A stretch of DNA of 64,000 nucleotides from an uncultured Bacteroidales bacterium (GTDB taxonomy: Bacteria > Bacteroidota > Bacteroidia > Bacteroidales > ML635J-15), in NCBI GenBank assembly GCA_905234755.1, contig CAJOIT010000001.1, positions 248,001 through 312,000 of the forward strand. Reading direction: 5' to 3'. The notes beneath the pieces are model-generated. The model was not told where the DNA came from. It saw nothing but the letters and a program-made list of their open reading frames with translations, and searched no databases. Numbering within the stretch: the stretch's first letter is position 1; every line of letters starts with the position of its first letter. Shown here in pieces: positions 48,868 through 57,799 of this stretch. The position numbers were made by a program, and so were the translations under genes.

Positions 48868-49159
48868 TTTAACTTCGTTGAGGGCTACGCCGTTCAGGTG
48901 GTTTGAAATGGTTTGATGTTGTTTGAAATAGTTTGAATCAAACCATCATAAACAATATAAAACTTATAAACGGGCTTTAGCCCATAGAAACGGCGTCAGC
49001 CATTGAAACGGTCTATAGCCCTCAGAAACAGCGAAGCATAGAAACAAAAAACAAGGAATCAGATGCTGAACCAAGTTCAGTATGACATTCCTTGTTTTTT
49101 CAGAAACGCCGAAGGCATAAAACGGCGTAGCCTTTAAACGGGCGTAGCCCATTCCCCCA
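48868..49159. repeat. Repeat-rich 290-base spacer between pepD and DUF6850 gene
   Basis: No gene. Holds GGGCTTTAGCCC (48972-48983), GGCGTCAGCC (48992-49001), and GGGCGTAGCCC (49140-49150), each beside AGAAAC words, and TTTGAAATGGTTTGA-type near-repeats (48900-48950). The bidirectional hairpin 49046-49100 is annotated separately. Confidence 0.6.
49046..49100. terminator. Bidirectional terminator hairpin between convergent pepD and DUF6850 genes
   Basis: AAAAAACAAGGAAT (49046-49059) and ATTCCTTGTTTTTT (49087-49100) are perfectly complementary; an inner CTGAAC/GTTCAG stem lies between. A-run and T-run make it usable from both sides. The inner part is the reverse copy of the dispersed TGTCAT..CTGAACTTG element. 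Confidence 0.7.
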
Positions 49160-50653
49160 TTACAAATTCACCCCTGCCGAAATACTTGTTATATGCTGGT
49201 TGGTGTTGCTGAAAAAATTTGTGTAGGAGTATTTTGCATCGATAAATAGCGCAATTTTTGGATTGAAGCAGTATGAGAAACGAAATGCGGTGTTGCTTTG
49301 GACGAAATTGCTAGAAAGTACTTGATAAGTTTGTATTATAGGTATTTGCCATATAGTGTTGCCTGATAGGTTTAGATTATGGCGAGTGCTTGCATAGAAT
49401 GCCGCATTGGTTGAAATGTTGATATGTATTTTTTGTCCGCGGAATGTATATTGACCGCCAATTTTGCAAACTGCGTGTTCAAGGTTCAGGTTTTGCGCTG
49501 GTGATTTGTAATTTTCGCTATGCGACAGGTAGCCGAGAGCCATAGAAACATTCCAGCGGTGAATCTCGTTGTTTTGTCCGTAAAGCGCTGAAAGTTCGGT
49601 ATTGCTGTCGTAAGATGAGAATTGTGCCAGACTTAAAATCATTGGATAGACATTGTCGGTTGCATCGTCAAATATGTTTTCTATGCCTGTTTTGTGACGG
49701 AATTCGGTCTGTGCCTTAATTGACCAATGTGTTGAACGGTCGTAAAGATATGCTAATTCGGCATTTGCGCAATGTTCGGTAGCCCGAGCCATAGGCAGTT
49801 CGTTCAGTGTGGAGATTATTTTCTGAAATGTGATATACTTGTATCCCAAGTTGCCAAACCATCCGTCACTTTTAGATGCCAATCCGATAGAACCGCCAGT
49901 AGAGTATCCTTTGTAGTAGTTTTCGTAGTTGCTTCCTTGAAAGCGGTAGTAATGTGTGCCAAGTCCTGTGAAATGCACCACATTCGGCACGCCCAATTCG
50001 CTGAAGAACTTCATATTGTTTGTCTGCTTGTATTTTTCTCCGCATATATCGATTCCGAGGAGATATTTTTCCGAAATCATTTTCGAGAAACCAATTGCCA
50101 CATTAAGGTCGGTGACCAGATTTTTGGGGCGTGGGTCAATCTGGCGGTAGGCGAGGTCGGCGCGATATTTGGCATCTATGCCTAATTTCCAAGTTTTGCC
50201 GATGCTTGTGCTTAGTCCGCCACCGAAACGATAGTTCTGGAAACGCAAGTCTCCGCCAACCGAATCGCCAAGAGTATATGGATAGAGCATTGCAAAATCG
50301 TTGGTTTCGTTGAACTGAACATCAGTAATTTTGCCGTTGCTATATGATGCACTGCCCCAAGTTGCACCTTTTTTGTTAGTAAGGAATGTATTTACATCGA
50401 AATTCCCCGAAATTGCACCTTTACCAAGTTGAGGAACAACCGCTGTGCTTTCATTTCTGTGATTCATTCCCGCAGAGACATTTGTAAGCGAATATTGGTT
50501 CTGCATTACTTTCAGCGAAGGCTTTTCCAATGTGTTGAAATCCCTGTAGTTCCTGTCGTGTGCGTTTATGCGTTCTGCAATGGGAACAGAATCGTTGGCT
50601 GCGTATAGCGAGGCTGATAGAAGGATTAATATGGTGGTATAAAATGTGCGCAT
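49160..50653 (-). CDS. DUF6850-like outer-membrane beta-barrel protein
   Basis: The 497-residue protein has a signal peptide (MRTFYTTILILLSASLYA) and a body of alternating strands (GKTWKLGIDAKYRADLAYRQ, LGIDICGEKYKQTNNMKFFSELG) ending in a barrel strand (SISAGVNL). It matches the DUF6850 family of Bacteroidota outer-membrane proteins. In known genomes such genes lie next to DUF4876 lipoproteins and TonB receptors, as here. Exact role unknown; probably a surface barrel of the same uptake or secretion locus. It lies 112 bases after the DUF4876 gene and is convergent with pepD. Confidence 0.75.
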   Translation of the reverse strand: MRTFYTTILILLSASLYAANDSVPIAERINAHDRNYRDFNTLEKPSLKVMQNQYSLTNVSAGMNHRNESTAVVPQLGKGAISGNFDVNTFLTNKKGATWGSASYSNGKITDVQFNETNDFAMLYPYTLGDSVGGDLRFQNYRFGGGLSTSIGKTWKLGIDAKYRADLAYRQIDPRPKNLVTDLNVAIGFSKMISEKYLLGIDICGEKYKQTNNMKFFSELGVPNVVHFTGLGTHYYRFQGSNYENYYKGYSTGGSIGLASKSDGWFGNLGYKYITFQKIISTLNELPMARATEHCANAELAYLYDRSTHWSIKAQTEFRHKTGIENIFDDATDNVYPMILSLAQFSSYDSNTELSALYGQNNEIHRWNVSMALGYLSHSENYKSPAQNLNLEHAVCKIGGQYTFRGQKIHINISTNAAFYASTRHNLNLSGNTIWQIPIIQTYQVLSSNFVQSNTAFRFSYCFNPKIALFIDAKYSYTNFFSNTNQHITSISAGVNL

Positions 50654-50701
50654 GATAGGGATTTCAATGATTCAAAAATTTAAAAATTCAATGTGGTTGT
50701 T

Positions 50702-50731
50702 GTAGGGGTTGGTTTCAAACCAAACCCCTAC
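50702..50731. repeat. Hairpin in the DUF4876-DUF6850 spacer
   Basis: GTAGGGGTTGGTTT (50702-50715) and AAACCAAACCCCTAC (50717-50731) are complementary apart from a single-base bulge. It is followed by a word series (CAATTGTCCATTGTTCATT) also seen at 36493-36510 and 59411-59444. Confidence 0.45.
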
Positions 50732-50765
50732 GAACACCACATTATCAATTGTCCATTGTTCATTA

Positions 50766-52052
50766 TTAATTATTCATTGGTATTACTCCATCGTATGTCC
50801 TTGTTGTTGCTCTGGTGCCGTTGGCATCTATTGCCGAACCTTGTTCTTCAATTAATGATGGAACGCATTCGGTGTTGAAGTCATCGGTAGAATTGTTGGT
50901 ATCTTGTAGTATTTTCCGTCCATCAGATGTGAGCGACAGCATTTTGCGTCTTACGCTCTTGAAATAGCGTGTCTGGTCGTGGTCGATGGTTCCGCAATGT
51001 GTCCAGCCGGCATCGACGCTTGGCGGAAGTATGTTCCATTGTCTTTCGGATTCTACACTGCAGTTCACGCCATCGAGAATCCATTCGTTTGGAATCTGGT
51101 ACGCAGTGCGTTCCATATCGAAGTCGCCGGCAGCAAGATGCATTGTGTAGTTGTATGTGTAGGAATAACTTTGCAGATATGCGTTCTTTTCAACAGGAAT
51201 CCTTGCAATGGCGTACGACTTGAATCCACGGTTGTGCAAAATCCAGTAACTGGCCGTGTAGCAGTACCATTTGTCCATATTGGGCACGGTTGCTCCGTCG
51301 ATGTCAAGGTTTTGTGGCGATGACGATTCGTCGTACCATTCGAAGTCGGCGTGGCTGAGGTCGAATGAATTTGGATTTGCTTCGCGGTGGTCGATGCCGA
51401 CATCACATATTATTACGCTTTCGCCGGGTTGTACGGGGTGTTCGGTGCCACTGCCAGGAATTACATATATTGCCTGTACGGTCATTGTACTTGCTTGAAT
51501 GTCTGGCGTGTAATCGTATCTTACCGTAGAGGTGAACTCCGATTCCAGAATCGCAACACCATCGGCATAAAGCACCTTGTCGGTATTATTGTAGAGTTTT
51601 ATGTAGTTGTCGCCGTTGTATGATGTTCCTGATGAACGCAACGTGCCTGTGAAAAAAATCTCTTCGATGATAAAGTCCTTTCCAACTCCCACGAGGTAGG
51701 TTGTAATGGCAAAACCGCTGTCGTCGATTATGTTTACCGATCCGACACTTCCGCTCAGTATTGAATTGCAGGTTGTCCCGTCCACAAGGTATTCCACTTC
51801 GCAGGTATAGTCGCAGTCGTAAATGCCCTTTGTCATTTCAATTTCATCGCCGTAGGCGACAAGTTTGGTTTCTCCTGTGGAACGGTTGGTGAATTTCACC
51901 TTTTCGTTTGTCCGCGATACGACATTTACATTCTCGGGCATAATGATTCTTATGCACTTTGTTGGAAAAATAAAGTTCACTTCTTCCTTGTTGCAGGAAC
52001 TGAAAGCGATGACTGCCATTGCAATCATTAAAAATAATATCTGTTTCTTCAT
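50766..52052 (-). CDS. DUF4876 lipoprotein of a TonB-linked locus
   Basis: From ATG 52052: signal with lipobox FSSC (Cys20), then NKEE, consistent with surface lipoprotein export. Length 428 residues. The middle (FIIEEIFFTGTLRSSGTSY, DNYIKLYNNTDKVLYADGVAIL) resembles an LTD/lamin-tail-like beta sandwich and matches the DUF4876 family. A longer reading (MSNVAKFKITDMKK) would put 11 residues before the signal and is disfavoured. It lies between the TonB receptor and the DUF6850 gene on the minus strand. Confidence 0.8.
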   Translation of the reverse strand: MKKQILFLMIAMAVIAFSSCNKEEVNFIFPTKCIRIIMPENVNVVSRTNEKVKFTNRSTGETKLVAYGDEIEMTKGIYDCDYTCEVEYLVDGTTCNSILSGSVGSVNIIDDSGFAITTYLVGVGKDFIIEEIFFTGTLRSSGTSYNGDNYIKLYNNTDKVLYADGVAILESEFTSTVRYDYTPDIQASTMTVQAIYVIPGSGTEHPVQPGESVIICDVGIDHREANPNSFDLSHADFEWYDESSSPQNLDIDGATVPNMDKWYCYTASYWILHNRGFKSYAIARIPVEKNAYLQSYSYTYNYTMHLAAGDFDMERTAYQIPNEWILDGVNCSVESERQWNILPPSVDAGWTHCGTIDHDQTRYFKSVRRKMLSLTSDGRKILQDTNNSTDDFNTECVPSLIEEQGSAIDANGTRATTRTYDGVIPMNN

Positions 52053-52370
52053 ATCTGTAATTTTAAATTTTGCTACATTCGACATATAATTGTTTTGTTA
52101 CCCCACGCAGTCATTCCGTAAGACAAAGCGAACAGGCGTAGAAACGAGCCTTGTGAGCCTGTCTGTACGGAACTCCCTCACGAAACGCAGTGAGTAATCT
52201 CCTTTTAATAGTGGTTCACTAGGAGATTCCGCACAATTGAACAATATGACGCTCCCCGTTCCGTATCGCGTTATTGTTCTAACTTGCGGAATGACCGTCT
52301 TTTTTATCGCGAATTGATAATTTTCTGTTTTCATATTTATTATGAATCTGTTACAAATTGAATTATCATT
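52053..52370. other. 318-base gene-free spacer between TonB receptor and DUF4876 genes
   Basis: Contains element copy A (52110-52295) with AT-rich flanks. No promoter for the DUF4876 gene was identified in it. Confidence 0.6.
52110..52295 (+). repeat. 186-bp element with inverted ends, copy A
   Basis: Ends GTCATTCCGTAAG (52110-52122) and CTTGCGGAATGAC (52283-52295) are inverted repeats with one mismatch in 13. No coding region; short minus-strand frames across it are not genes. It lies in the spacer between the TonB receptor gene and the DUF4876 gene. Related copies: 61655-61840 (reverse) and 63877-64000 (cut by window end). Confidence 0.7.
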
Positions 52371-55142
52371 TTAAATTTTCATATTTATTTCCATTCCAAA
52401 ATAAGGTATTGCATTTCGTCTGATTAGCACTCCGTTGCGCTTGAAGTCAGGCGTATAGTCGAGCAGTTTGTTTACAAACAGCGACAAACTCAGCCATTCG
52501 CCTATGTTCTTTGTGACTTTCAGGTTTATGTATAATGCTGGCGGAATAGTGTATTTCTCGTACATATTCTCGTTGGCGTTATATACAAGATGTTGGAGCA
52601 GAGAATTTTCGGCAACCGCTTCATCGGTATAGTCGTGCAGTTGTCCGTCCGATGCCGAAAGATACTGCGTTGGCTTGCAGTTTTGGTTCATACGCTTGGT
52701 CGAAACGAACCACATTGCCTGTATCGAGGTCGAGAATATCAGTTTAAGTTTCGGTATTTGCGTGTCGAGAAGCAGGTTGGTGCTTAATTGTTCGTTTATG
52801 CGTCCGTCGTTCCAGTCGTAAAGTCCGATGTAATAGTCGGAAATTATAGTATTGTTGACCACCGTGCTTACGGGGTAGAACATCGGTCGACTGTTGAGGT
52901 AAGTGCTTCTGAACCACGCACCGCTGAACTTTATTGCCGTACACAATTTCTTTATGCGCGCCGATGAGAATTCCCATTCTATGCCTATTTTGTCCTGTCG
53001 GCTGCCATTTTCTACAAAACTGTATCCGCCAAGTTTCCTGATTGTTTCGTAGGGAATGTTTGAAAGTTCTGGCTTGTATGCAATGTCGGCAGCAATGGTC
53101 GATTCGTCGTAGTCCTTGTATTCGAAGGCAGAGTAGGTGCTTGAATATCGGAACCCAGATGACATTTTTTCATTGAAAACGCATACCCACAGACGATTGC
53201 CTTCTATTTCGAAGTCAACTCTGAACTCGCTTTTTAGATTCCTTGCCGGCTTAATGTCGTAGTTCGTTGCATCTTCCCTATAACTTAGGATGTTGTATCG
53301 GCTGTATTCTGCTGGGGAGTATTGGTTGTAGTAGGCAAGTTGTATGATGTCGATGTAGTTGGCATCGGGGTAGAGGTAGTTCATTGTCGGCATCTTGGTT
53401 GTGCTTCCTATTCCGCCCGAAAACGATATGCTCCATTGCTTGTTGCCAAAATGTGGCAATGTCCATTGTATGTTTAATCGTGGGTCGGCGTATAGTTTTG
53501 CGTGCATTGCATATTTTTTGTTGAGTCCAAGTATTGAGGTTGTGCGGACGCCGATTCTTGCTTCAAGCAGATGCTTGCCGATTCGTGCTGTAGTATAGTC
53601 TTGAATATAAAGCGATAAGGTGTGCAATGCTGGTATTTCGTTGAAATTGCGTGGACGGTTTCCCCATCCTTTGGTAGTTAGCGGATGCGAAAGGTCGTAT
53701 ATCTGACCTTTGCCGAAATTTTTGGACATATTCCATTCTGCACCGAATTTCAGAGCGTTTACTATGTGCTGGCTACTGAATTCGTAGTCGGTTGTTGACT
53801 TTACGAATGCTGTAAATGGTTTGCCGTCAACCTTGTAGTTTGCGACATATTCGCTGAAAAGCAGGTAGGCATCGTATTCGCCCGGTTCGTTGCTGCTTGG
53901 TGCTATGCCTGCTCGCGATGGTGCTACAAGCACTTGGCGTTCAAGCATATCGAACTGCTGGTTGACCTGCATATTTAGGACGGTCTTTTGGAAATGCTTG
54001 TTTTCGTTTGGCAGTATGCACACTCCGCTACCGACCACAATATTGTTGTAGTTGGACTTGAATGTGTTTATGCCTGAATAACTTAGGTTTTCGTCTGTCT
54101 TGTAGTTGTCGAACGAACCCGTGTATTCTGCCGATGGGGTGATTTTCAGCGTTATGTTTTCCTTGCGCATTGTGCTAGTCAACCTTACTGATATGTTTGC
54201 GCGTTTGTATTCTTCGAGCGGGTTGCGTATGTCGGCGTAGGCGTTCAGCAGTCCGCCGTCGATGTTAAGGATGGTGTTTTTGCTTGAATCCAGAGCAAAG
54301 CCCTTTCCCAGCGATATCAGTTGGCTTTTGTCGTCGGCTTTGAATCTGGCGTTTAACTTTGTCGGTTTTCGTATTTTCTTGATGTTAACCACGCCGCTTG
54401 TCAGGTTGCCGTATTCTACCGACGGTATTCCGCGCATTACTTCTATGCTTTCGATGTCGTCAGTGCTTATGGTGCGCATATCTACGCCACGGTTGGTCAT
54501 ATCTACGCCGTCGAAGCCACCGCCTTGCACATACTGCATATTGGCATCAGTATTTATAGGTGCGCCATCGACTACGAATAGCGTTCCGAGCGAATGTGTG
54601 GAGTATTGCTGGCTATTAAGTTTTTGTCCGCTGGCACCGAGCGAACCGGTTTCGCGCAGAGAAATGGAGTTTGCCTGTGTTGTCGATGGCGTTTGCGATA
54701 TTCCGCCAGGCAAAAGTTCCATAAGGTCGCCAATGCTTGTAGGTTGCAGGTGGCTCATTGCATCGCGTCCTATGGTCGATACCGACCCCATTTTCTTCGA
54801 TTCCGATGCGGTTACAACAACTTCGTTGAGTTGGTAGTTGTGCTTTTGAAGATGAATGGTGATGTTGCGGTCGCTATTGAGCAAAATTACAGATTTGTGC
54901 GGTTCGTACTGGATGTGGGTAATATATAAGGTATATTCGCCCTGATTCAATGTAAGTCTTGCTATTCCTTCTTCGTCGCTTATTGTGCCTGTTGATTTGC
55001 CGTTGCTGTCCGACACATATATGTACGCGTCGGCTATCGGCGAATTGTTTACTTTGTCCAGCAACTTTAAAATCAAGGTGTTGCCCGCAAGAACGCTCGC
55101 AGGCAACACACAAAAGCACAAAATGATAAAAATAATTTTCAT
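52371..55142 (-). CDS. TonB-dependent outer-membrane receptor with carboxypeptidase-like N-terminal domain
   Basis: The protein has 923 residues from ATG 55142. Signal peptide (MKIIFIILCFCVLPASVLAG), a carboxypeptidase-D regulatory-like domain (about 20-100: NSPIADAYIYVSDSNGKSTG, RLTLNQGEYTLYITHIQY), plug domain (about 120-250: NEVVVTASES, SIEVMRGIPSVEYGNLTSGVVNI) and a 22-strand barrel to the C-terminus. It imports a ligand across the outer membrane with TonB energy. The ligand is unknown; the neighbouring DUF4876 and DUF6850 proteins suggest a small dedicated uptake locus rather than a SusC/SusD pair, since no SusD homologue is present. TTG 55151 is an alternative but worse start. Confidence 0.9.
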   Translation of the reverse strand: MKIIFIILCFCVLPASVLAGNTLILKLLDKVNNSPIADAYIYVSDSNGKSTGTISDEEGIARLTLNQGEYTLYITHIQYEPHKSVILLNSDRNITIHLQKHNYQLNEVVVTASESKKMGSVSTIGRDAMSHLQPTSIGDLMELLPGGISQTPSTTQANSISLRETGSLGASGQKLNSQQYSTHSLGTLFVVDGAPINTDANMQYVQGGGFDGVDMTNRGVDMRTISTDDIESIEVMRGIPSVEYGNLTSGVVNIKKIRKPTKLNARFKADDKSQLISLGKGFALDSSKNTILNIDGGLLNAYADIRNPLEEYKRANISVRLTSTMRKENITLKITPSAEYTGSFDNYKTDENLSYSGINTFKSNYNNIVVGSGVCILPNENKHFQKTVLNMQVNQQFDMLERQVLVAPSRAGIAPSSNEPGEYDAYLLFSEYVANYKVDGKPFTAFVKSTTDYEFSSQHIVNALKFGAEWNMSKNFGKGQIYDLSHPLTTKGWGNRPRNFNEIPALHTLSLYIQDYTTARIGKHLLEARIGVRTTSILGLNKKYAMHAKLYADPRLNIQWTLPHFGNKQWSISFSGGIGSTTKMPTMNYLYPDANYIDIIQLAYYNQYSPAEYSRYNILSYREDATNYDIKPARNLKSEFRVDFEIEGNRLWVCVFNEKMSSGFRYSSTYSAFEYKDYDESTIAADIAYKPELSNIPYETIRKLGGYSFVENGSRQDKIGIEWEFSSARIKKLCTAIKFSGAWFRSTYLNSRPMFYPVSTVVNNTIISDYYIGLYDWNDGRINEQLSTNLLLDTQIPKLKLIFSTSIQAMWFVSTKRMNQNCKPTQYLSASDGQLHDYTDEAVAENSLLQHLVYNANENMYEKYTIPPALYINLKVTKNIGEWLSLSLFVNKLLDYTPDFKRNGVLIRRNAIPYFGMEINMKI

Positions 55143-55148
55143 CGTTGG

Positions 55149-55180
55149 CAAAGGTATATTAGCCGTTTATGCCAGTCAAT
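55149..55180 (-). promoter_or_regulatory. Promoter of the TonB receptor gene, predicted leaderless
   Basis: Minus strand: ATTG (55180-55177), 20-base spacer and exact TACCTTTG (55156-55149). The G of TTTG is followed by six bases and then ATG 55142, so transcription should begin at or next to the start codon. Confidence 0.5.
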
Positions 55181-55229
55181 CACAACAAATAATGATTTGG
55201 AGGGGTAAAAATCACAACAAATGGCGATG

Positions 55230-55259
55230 TTTTCGTAGGTATATTGCATTTTACCTTTG
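55230..55259 (+). promoter_or_regulatory. Promoter for the 55322 secreted protein gene
   Basis: An exact TACCTTTG at 55252-55259, with TTTTCG-type sequence near 55230 at roughly the -33 distance. The leader to ATG 55322 would be about 56 bases. Confidence 0.45.
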
Positions 55260-55321
55260 CAATATGTCTTGAATGACAGATTTTGAATGTTCATTTGATT
55301 AGTAATTAAAAAGTTATATGT

Positions 55322-57631
55322 ATGAATAGGAAAATTTTATCATTGATTGTGATTGTTTTGTGCGGCGCGTGTTCGATTTTTGCGCAGCAACCTGCAAACT
55401 TTGGCTGGTATTCGGCTGCAATTGCCGATGCTAATGCCCAAAACAAGGCTCAGACCACTGTATATGGTACAAAGGTCGATAATGCAGGGTATGTTTATAC
55501 TATGGTAAGTATGGGTTCGGATGCCGACACAACTGGCGATGCGGCTGCCACCCAGGGACATTTTCTCGGCGAGGATATGACGGGTGCCCCGTATTCGGGA
55601 ACTAGTTACAACAATAACATTATGTTGGTAAAGCACGATTTCAGCGGAAATGTTGTCTGGAAGGTTTATTCGAAGAATGGTGATGTAGATGTGTCATCGA
55701 GCGACTATACACCGACTGCCGACGGTGGCGCATTCTTGGCGCTGAAAGCCCGTCACACAAGCAACAATTTCTACGGAAGCGACATTCTGTTGCAGATTGT
55801 CGGCAACAATGGCACCGAGACAACACTTACATTCTCTTTCCCCGATGCCGATTATCACAATGTTTATCAGCCAGTTTTCGTAAAGATTGATGCTGATGGA
55901 AATATTGTTTCTGCTGTTCGTGCAACCGTTGATTGGAATCCAGTGGACAATCCGGCAGCAAGTTATACTTGGGGAATTTCGGATGGATTTTCGCTTTATG
56001 GTGCAGCACAGGATGCCGATGGAAACTTCTTTGTTACAGGCAATCTCAGACGCACGATGCATATTGGCGAAAATCAGATTTTGGCACACAATGTTGCTGA
56101 CTGGGATGGCGGTTCTGGCTTTGCCGGTTCTGCATTTGTGCTGAAACTCAATGCCGACCTTACTTACAACAGCCATATTGTTACTGGCGGTAGCAGTGTT
56201 GGCGAAACTGCCAAGATGATGAAGTACAGAGATGGCAAATTGTATGTCGTAGGTTATTTGAAAGGAAGCAATGAGGCGGTTACTCTTGGCGAATCGCAGA
56301 TTACACCAGACGACAAGTATAGTTTCTGGACAGCAAGGATAAATGCTTCCGACTTGTCGGTAGATTATTTGTCGCTGGTGCAGGGCGCATTGGTTAACAA
56401 CAAGAACTTTATGCAGGTAAATGCTCTCGAGTTTGCACCTGACAATTCAAATTTCTTTGTTGCTGGTGGCATACAGGGCGGTTTTAATGTCGGAACAGAT
56501 GAACTGGCAGCACAAGGAACCGTGTATGCAGGTTTTGTTTTCCGTTGCAATGCTGCTACTGGTGTTGCCGACAAAGGTTTTGTAAAGCAGACAAGCGGAA
56601 TTTCAAATAATTTCGGACTTGTTGTAAATGCCGACAGCGTTTTTGCATACGGCTACAACTGGGCAAGTTCTCCAAAGTCGAATTATTTTGATTCGTTTAA
56701 CCACAATCTTGAATCTTCAACATCATACATCCTTGCTGAATCACAGGGTTCGATAACCGCTTGGTCGTGTGCTGCCAAGGGCGATTCACTCTTGATTGCA
56801 ACTCGCGTGCAGGCAAACAAGGCATTGGATTTTGGTTATGCGACAGAGGCAACTTCATATACATCAACAACTACTTGGCACGGTGTGATTGCTGAATACA
56901 CTTTCCCGGGTTATGAATTTACTGCTCCACAACGCTACGATGTTACCTTGAATGTCGGTGAGAATGGCCGTGTTACAACCGATCCCGAAACTTTGACTGG
57001 TTTGCTCGCAGGTACGGAGGTCGTTTTCACGATTGTTCCCGATGAGGGCTACGAATTAGATGAGTTTTTGCTTGATGGTGAGGCAGTTGCTGTGGAAAAC
57101 AATACCTATACGCTTAATGTTACAGCCGATGCAACTGTTGATGTAACTTTCAAGTTGATACCAGTAGAACCAGAAACATACACTATAACCTTGAATGTCG
57201 GCGATAACGGCAGTGTTACAACTAATCCCGAGAATCTTGAATCAATAGTTGAGGGGACGAATGTTGTATTCACCATTGTTCCTGATGAGGGCTACGAACT
57301 CGATGAGTTTTTGCTTGATGGCGAAGTGCAAAATGTTGAAAACAATGAATTTACGCTTTCTGCTATTGACAATGATCACGAAGTTACAGTATCGTTCAAA
57401 TTGACAGTTGCTGTTGATATGGTAGATGGTGCAAATGTGGAGATTTATTCGTATGGCAACGAACTTCGCATAATTGGTGCCGAAAATCAAGATGTGTTTG
57501 TTTACAATTTGCTCGGTCAGTTGGTAGATATGTTTGCTGTAACAAGCACCGATGAGGTTCGCACGCTGAATGCAGGAACATACATTGTAAAGGCAGGAGT
57601 AAATACAGTTCAAAAGATAGTCATTCGTTAA
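55322..57631 (+). CDS. T9SS cargo protein with propeller-like body and two InlB-type repeats
   Basis: The 769-residue protein has a signal peptide (ending FAQ), about 500 residues of strand-rich sequence with propeller-like motifs (DADGNFFVTGNLR, YRDGKLYVVGYLKG), two near-identical InlB-B-type repeats (about 540-620 and 622-700; each VFTIVPDEGYELDEFLLDGE) and a C-terminal tail with type A features (VFVYNLLGQLVDMF, LNAGTYIVKAG, ending KIVIR). The tail predicts T9SS export. No catalytic site is seen; a surface-binding function is likely. It is divergent from the TonB receptor and alone between two spacers. Confidence 0.78.
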   Translation: MNRKILSLIVIVLCGACSIFAQQPANFGWYSAAIADANAQNKAQTTVYGTKVDNAGYVYTMVSMGSDADTTGDAAATQGHFLGEDMTGAPYSGTSYNNNIMLVKHDFSGNVVWKVYSKNGDVDVSSSDYTPTADGGAFLALKARHTSNNFYGSDILLQIVGNNGTETTLTFSFPDADYHNVYQPVFVKIDADGNIVSAVRATVDWNPVDNPAASYTWGISDGFSLYGAAQDADGNFFVTGNLRRTMHIGENQILAHNVADWDGGSGFAGSAFVLKLNADLTYNSHIVTGGSSVGETAKMMKYRDGKLYVVGYLKGSNEAVTLGESQITPDDKYSFWTARINASDLSVDYLSLVQGALVNNKNFMQVNALEFAPDNSNFFVAGGIQGGFNVGTDELAAQGTVYAGFVFRCNAATGVADKGFVKQTSGISNNFGLVVNADSVFAYGYNWASSPKSNYFDSFNHNLESSTSYILAESQGSITAWSCAAKGDSLLIATRVQANKALDFGYATEATSYTSTTTWHGVIAEYTFPGYEFTAPQRYDVTLNVGENGRVTTDPETLTGLLAGTEVVFTIVPDEGYELDEFLLDGEAVAVENNTYTLNVTADATVDVTFKLIPVEPETYTITLNVGDNGSVTTNPENLESIVEGTNVVFTIVPDEGYELDEFLLDGEVQNVENNEFTLSAIDNDHEVTVSFKLTVAVDMVDGANVEIYSYGNELRIIGAENQDVFVYNLLGQLVDMFAVTSTDEVRTLNAGTYIVKAGVNTVQKIVIR

Positions 57632-57683
57632 AATTTAGGTTAGATTTCTTTGTCGGGGCAGATGTTGTTATTTGTAGTCTATA

Positions 57684-57734
57684 AAAACGGAGGCTGTCAT
57701 ACTGAACTTGTTTCAGTATCTGAGCCTCTGTTTT
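57684..57734. terminator. Terminator hairpin with TGTCAT..CTGAACTTG repeat
   Basis: AAAACGGAGGCT (57684-57695) pairs with AGCCTCTGTTTT (57723-57734, one G-U) and the inner ATACTGAA/TTTCAGTAT arms pair as well, a hairpin of over 20 bp after the stop of the T9SS cargo gene. Confidence 0.65.
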
Positions 57735-57799
57735 GGTTTCGATAATTCTTTTATGTTTCGTGCCCCGACTTTTTTTTTTGAATGTAAAAATTTAGTAAT

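Noticed and set aside
48960..49155. Possible CRISPR-like array of AGAAAC repeats
   Set aside because: Repeat spacing and units are irregular, there are no uniform spacers and no cas genes in the window.
52098..52334. Open minus-strand frame across the spacer
   Set aside because: It spans element copy A, whose inverted ends and divergent copies show no codon bias; it is repeat sequence, not a gene.
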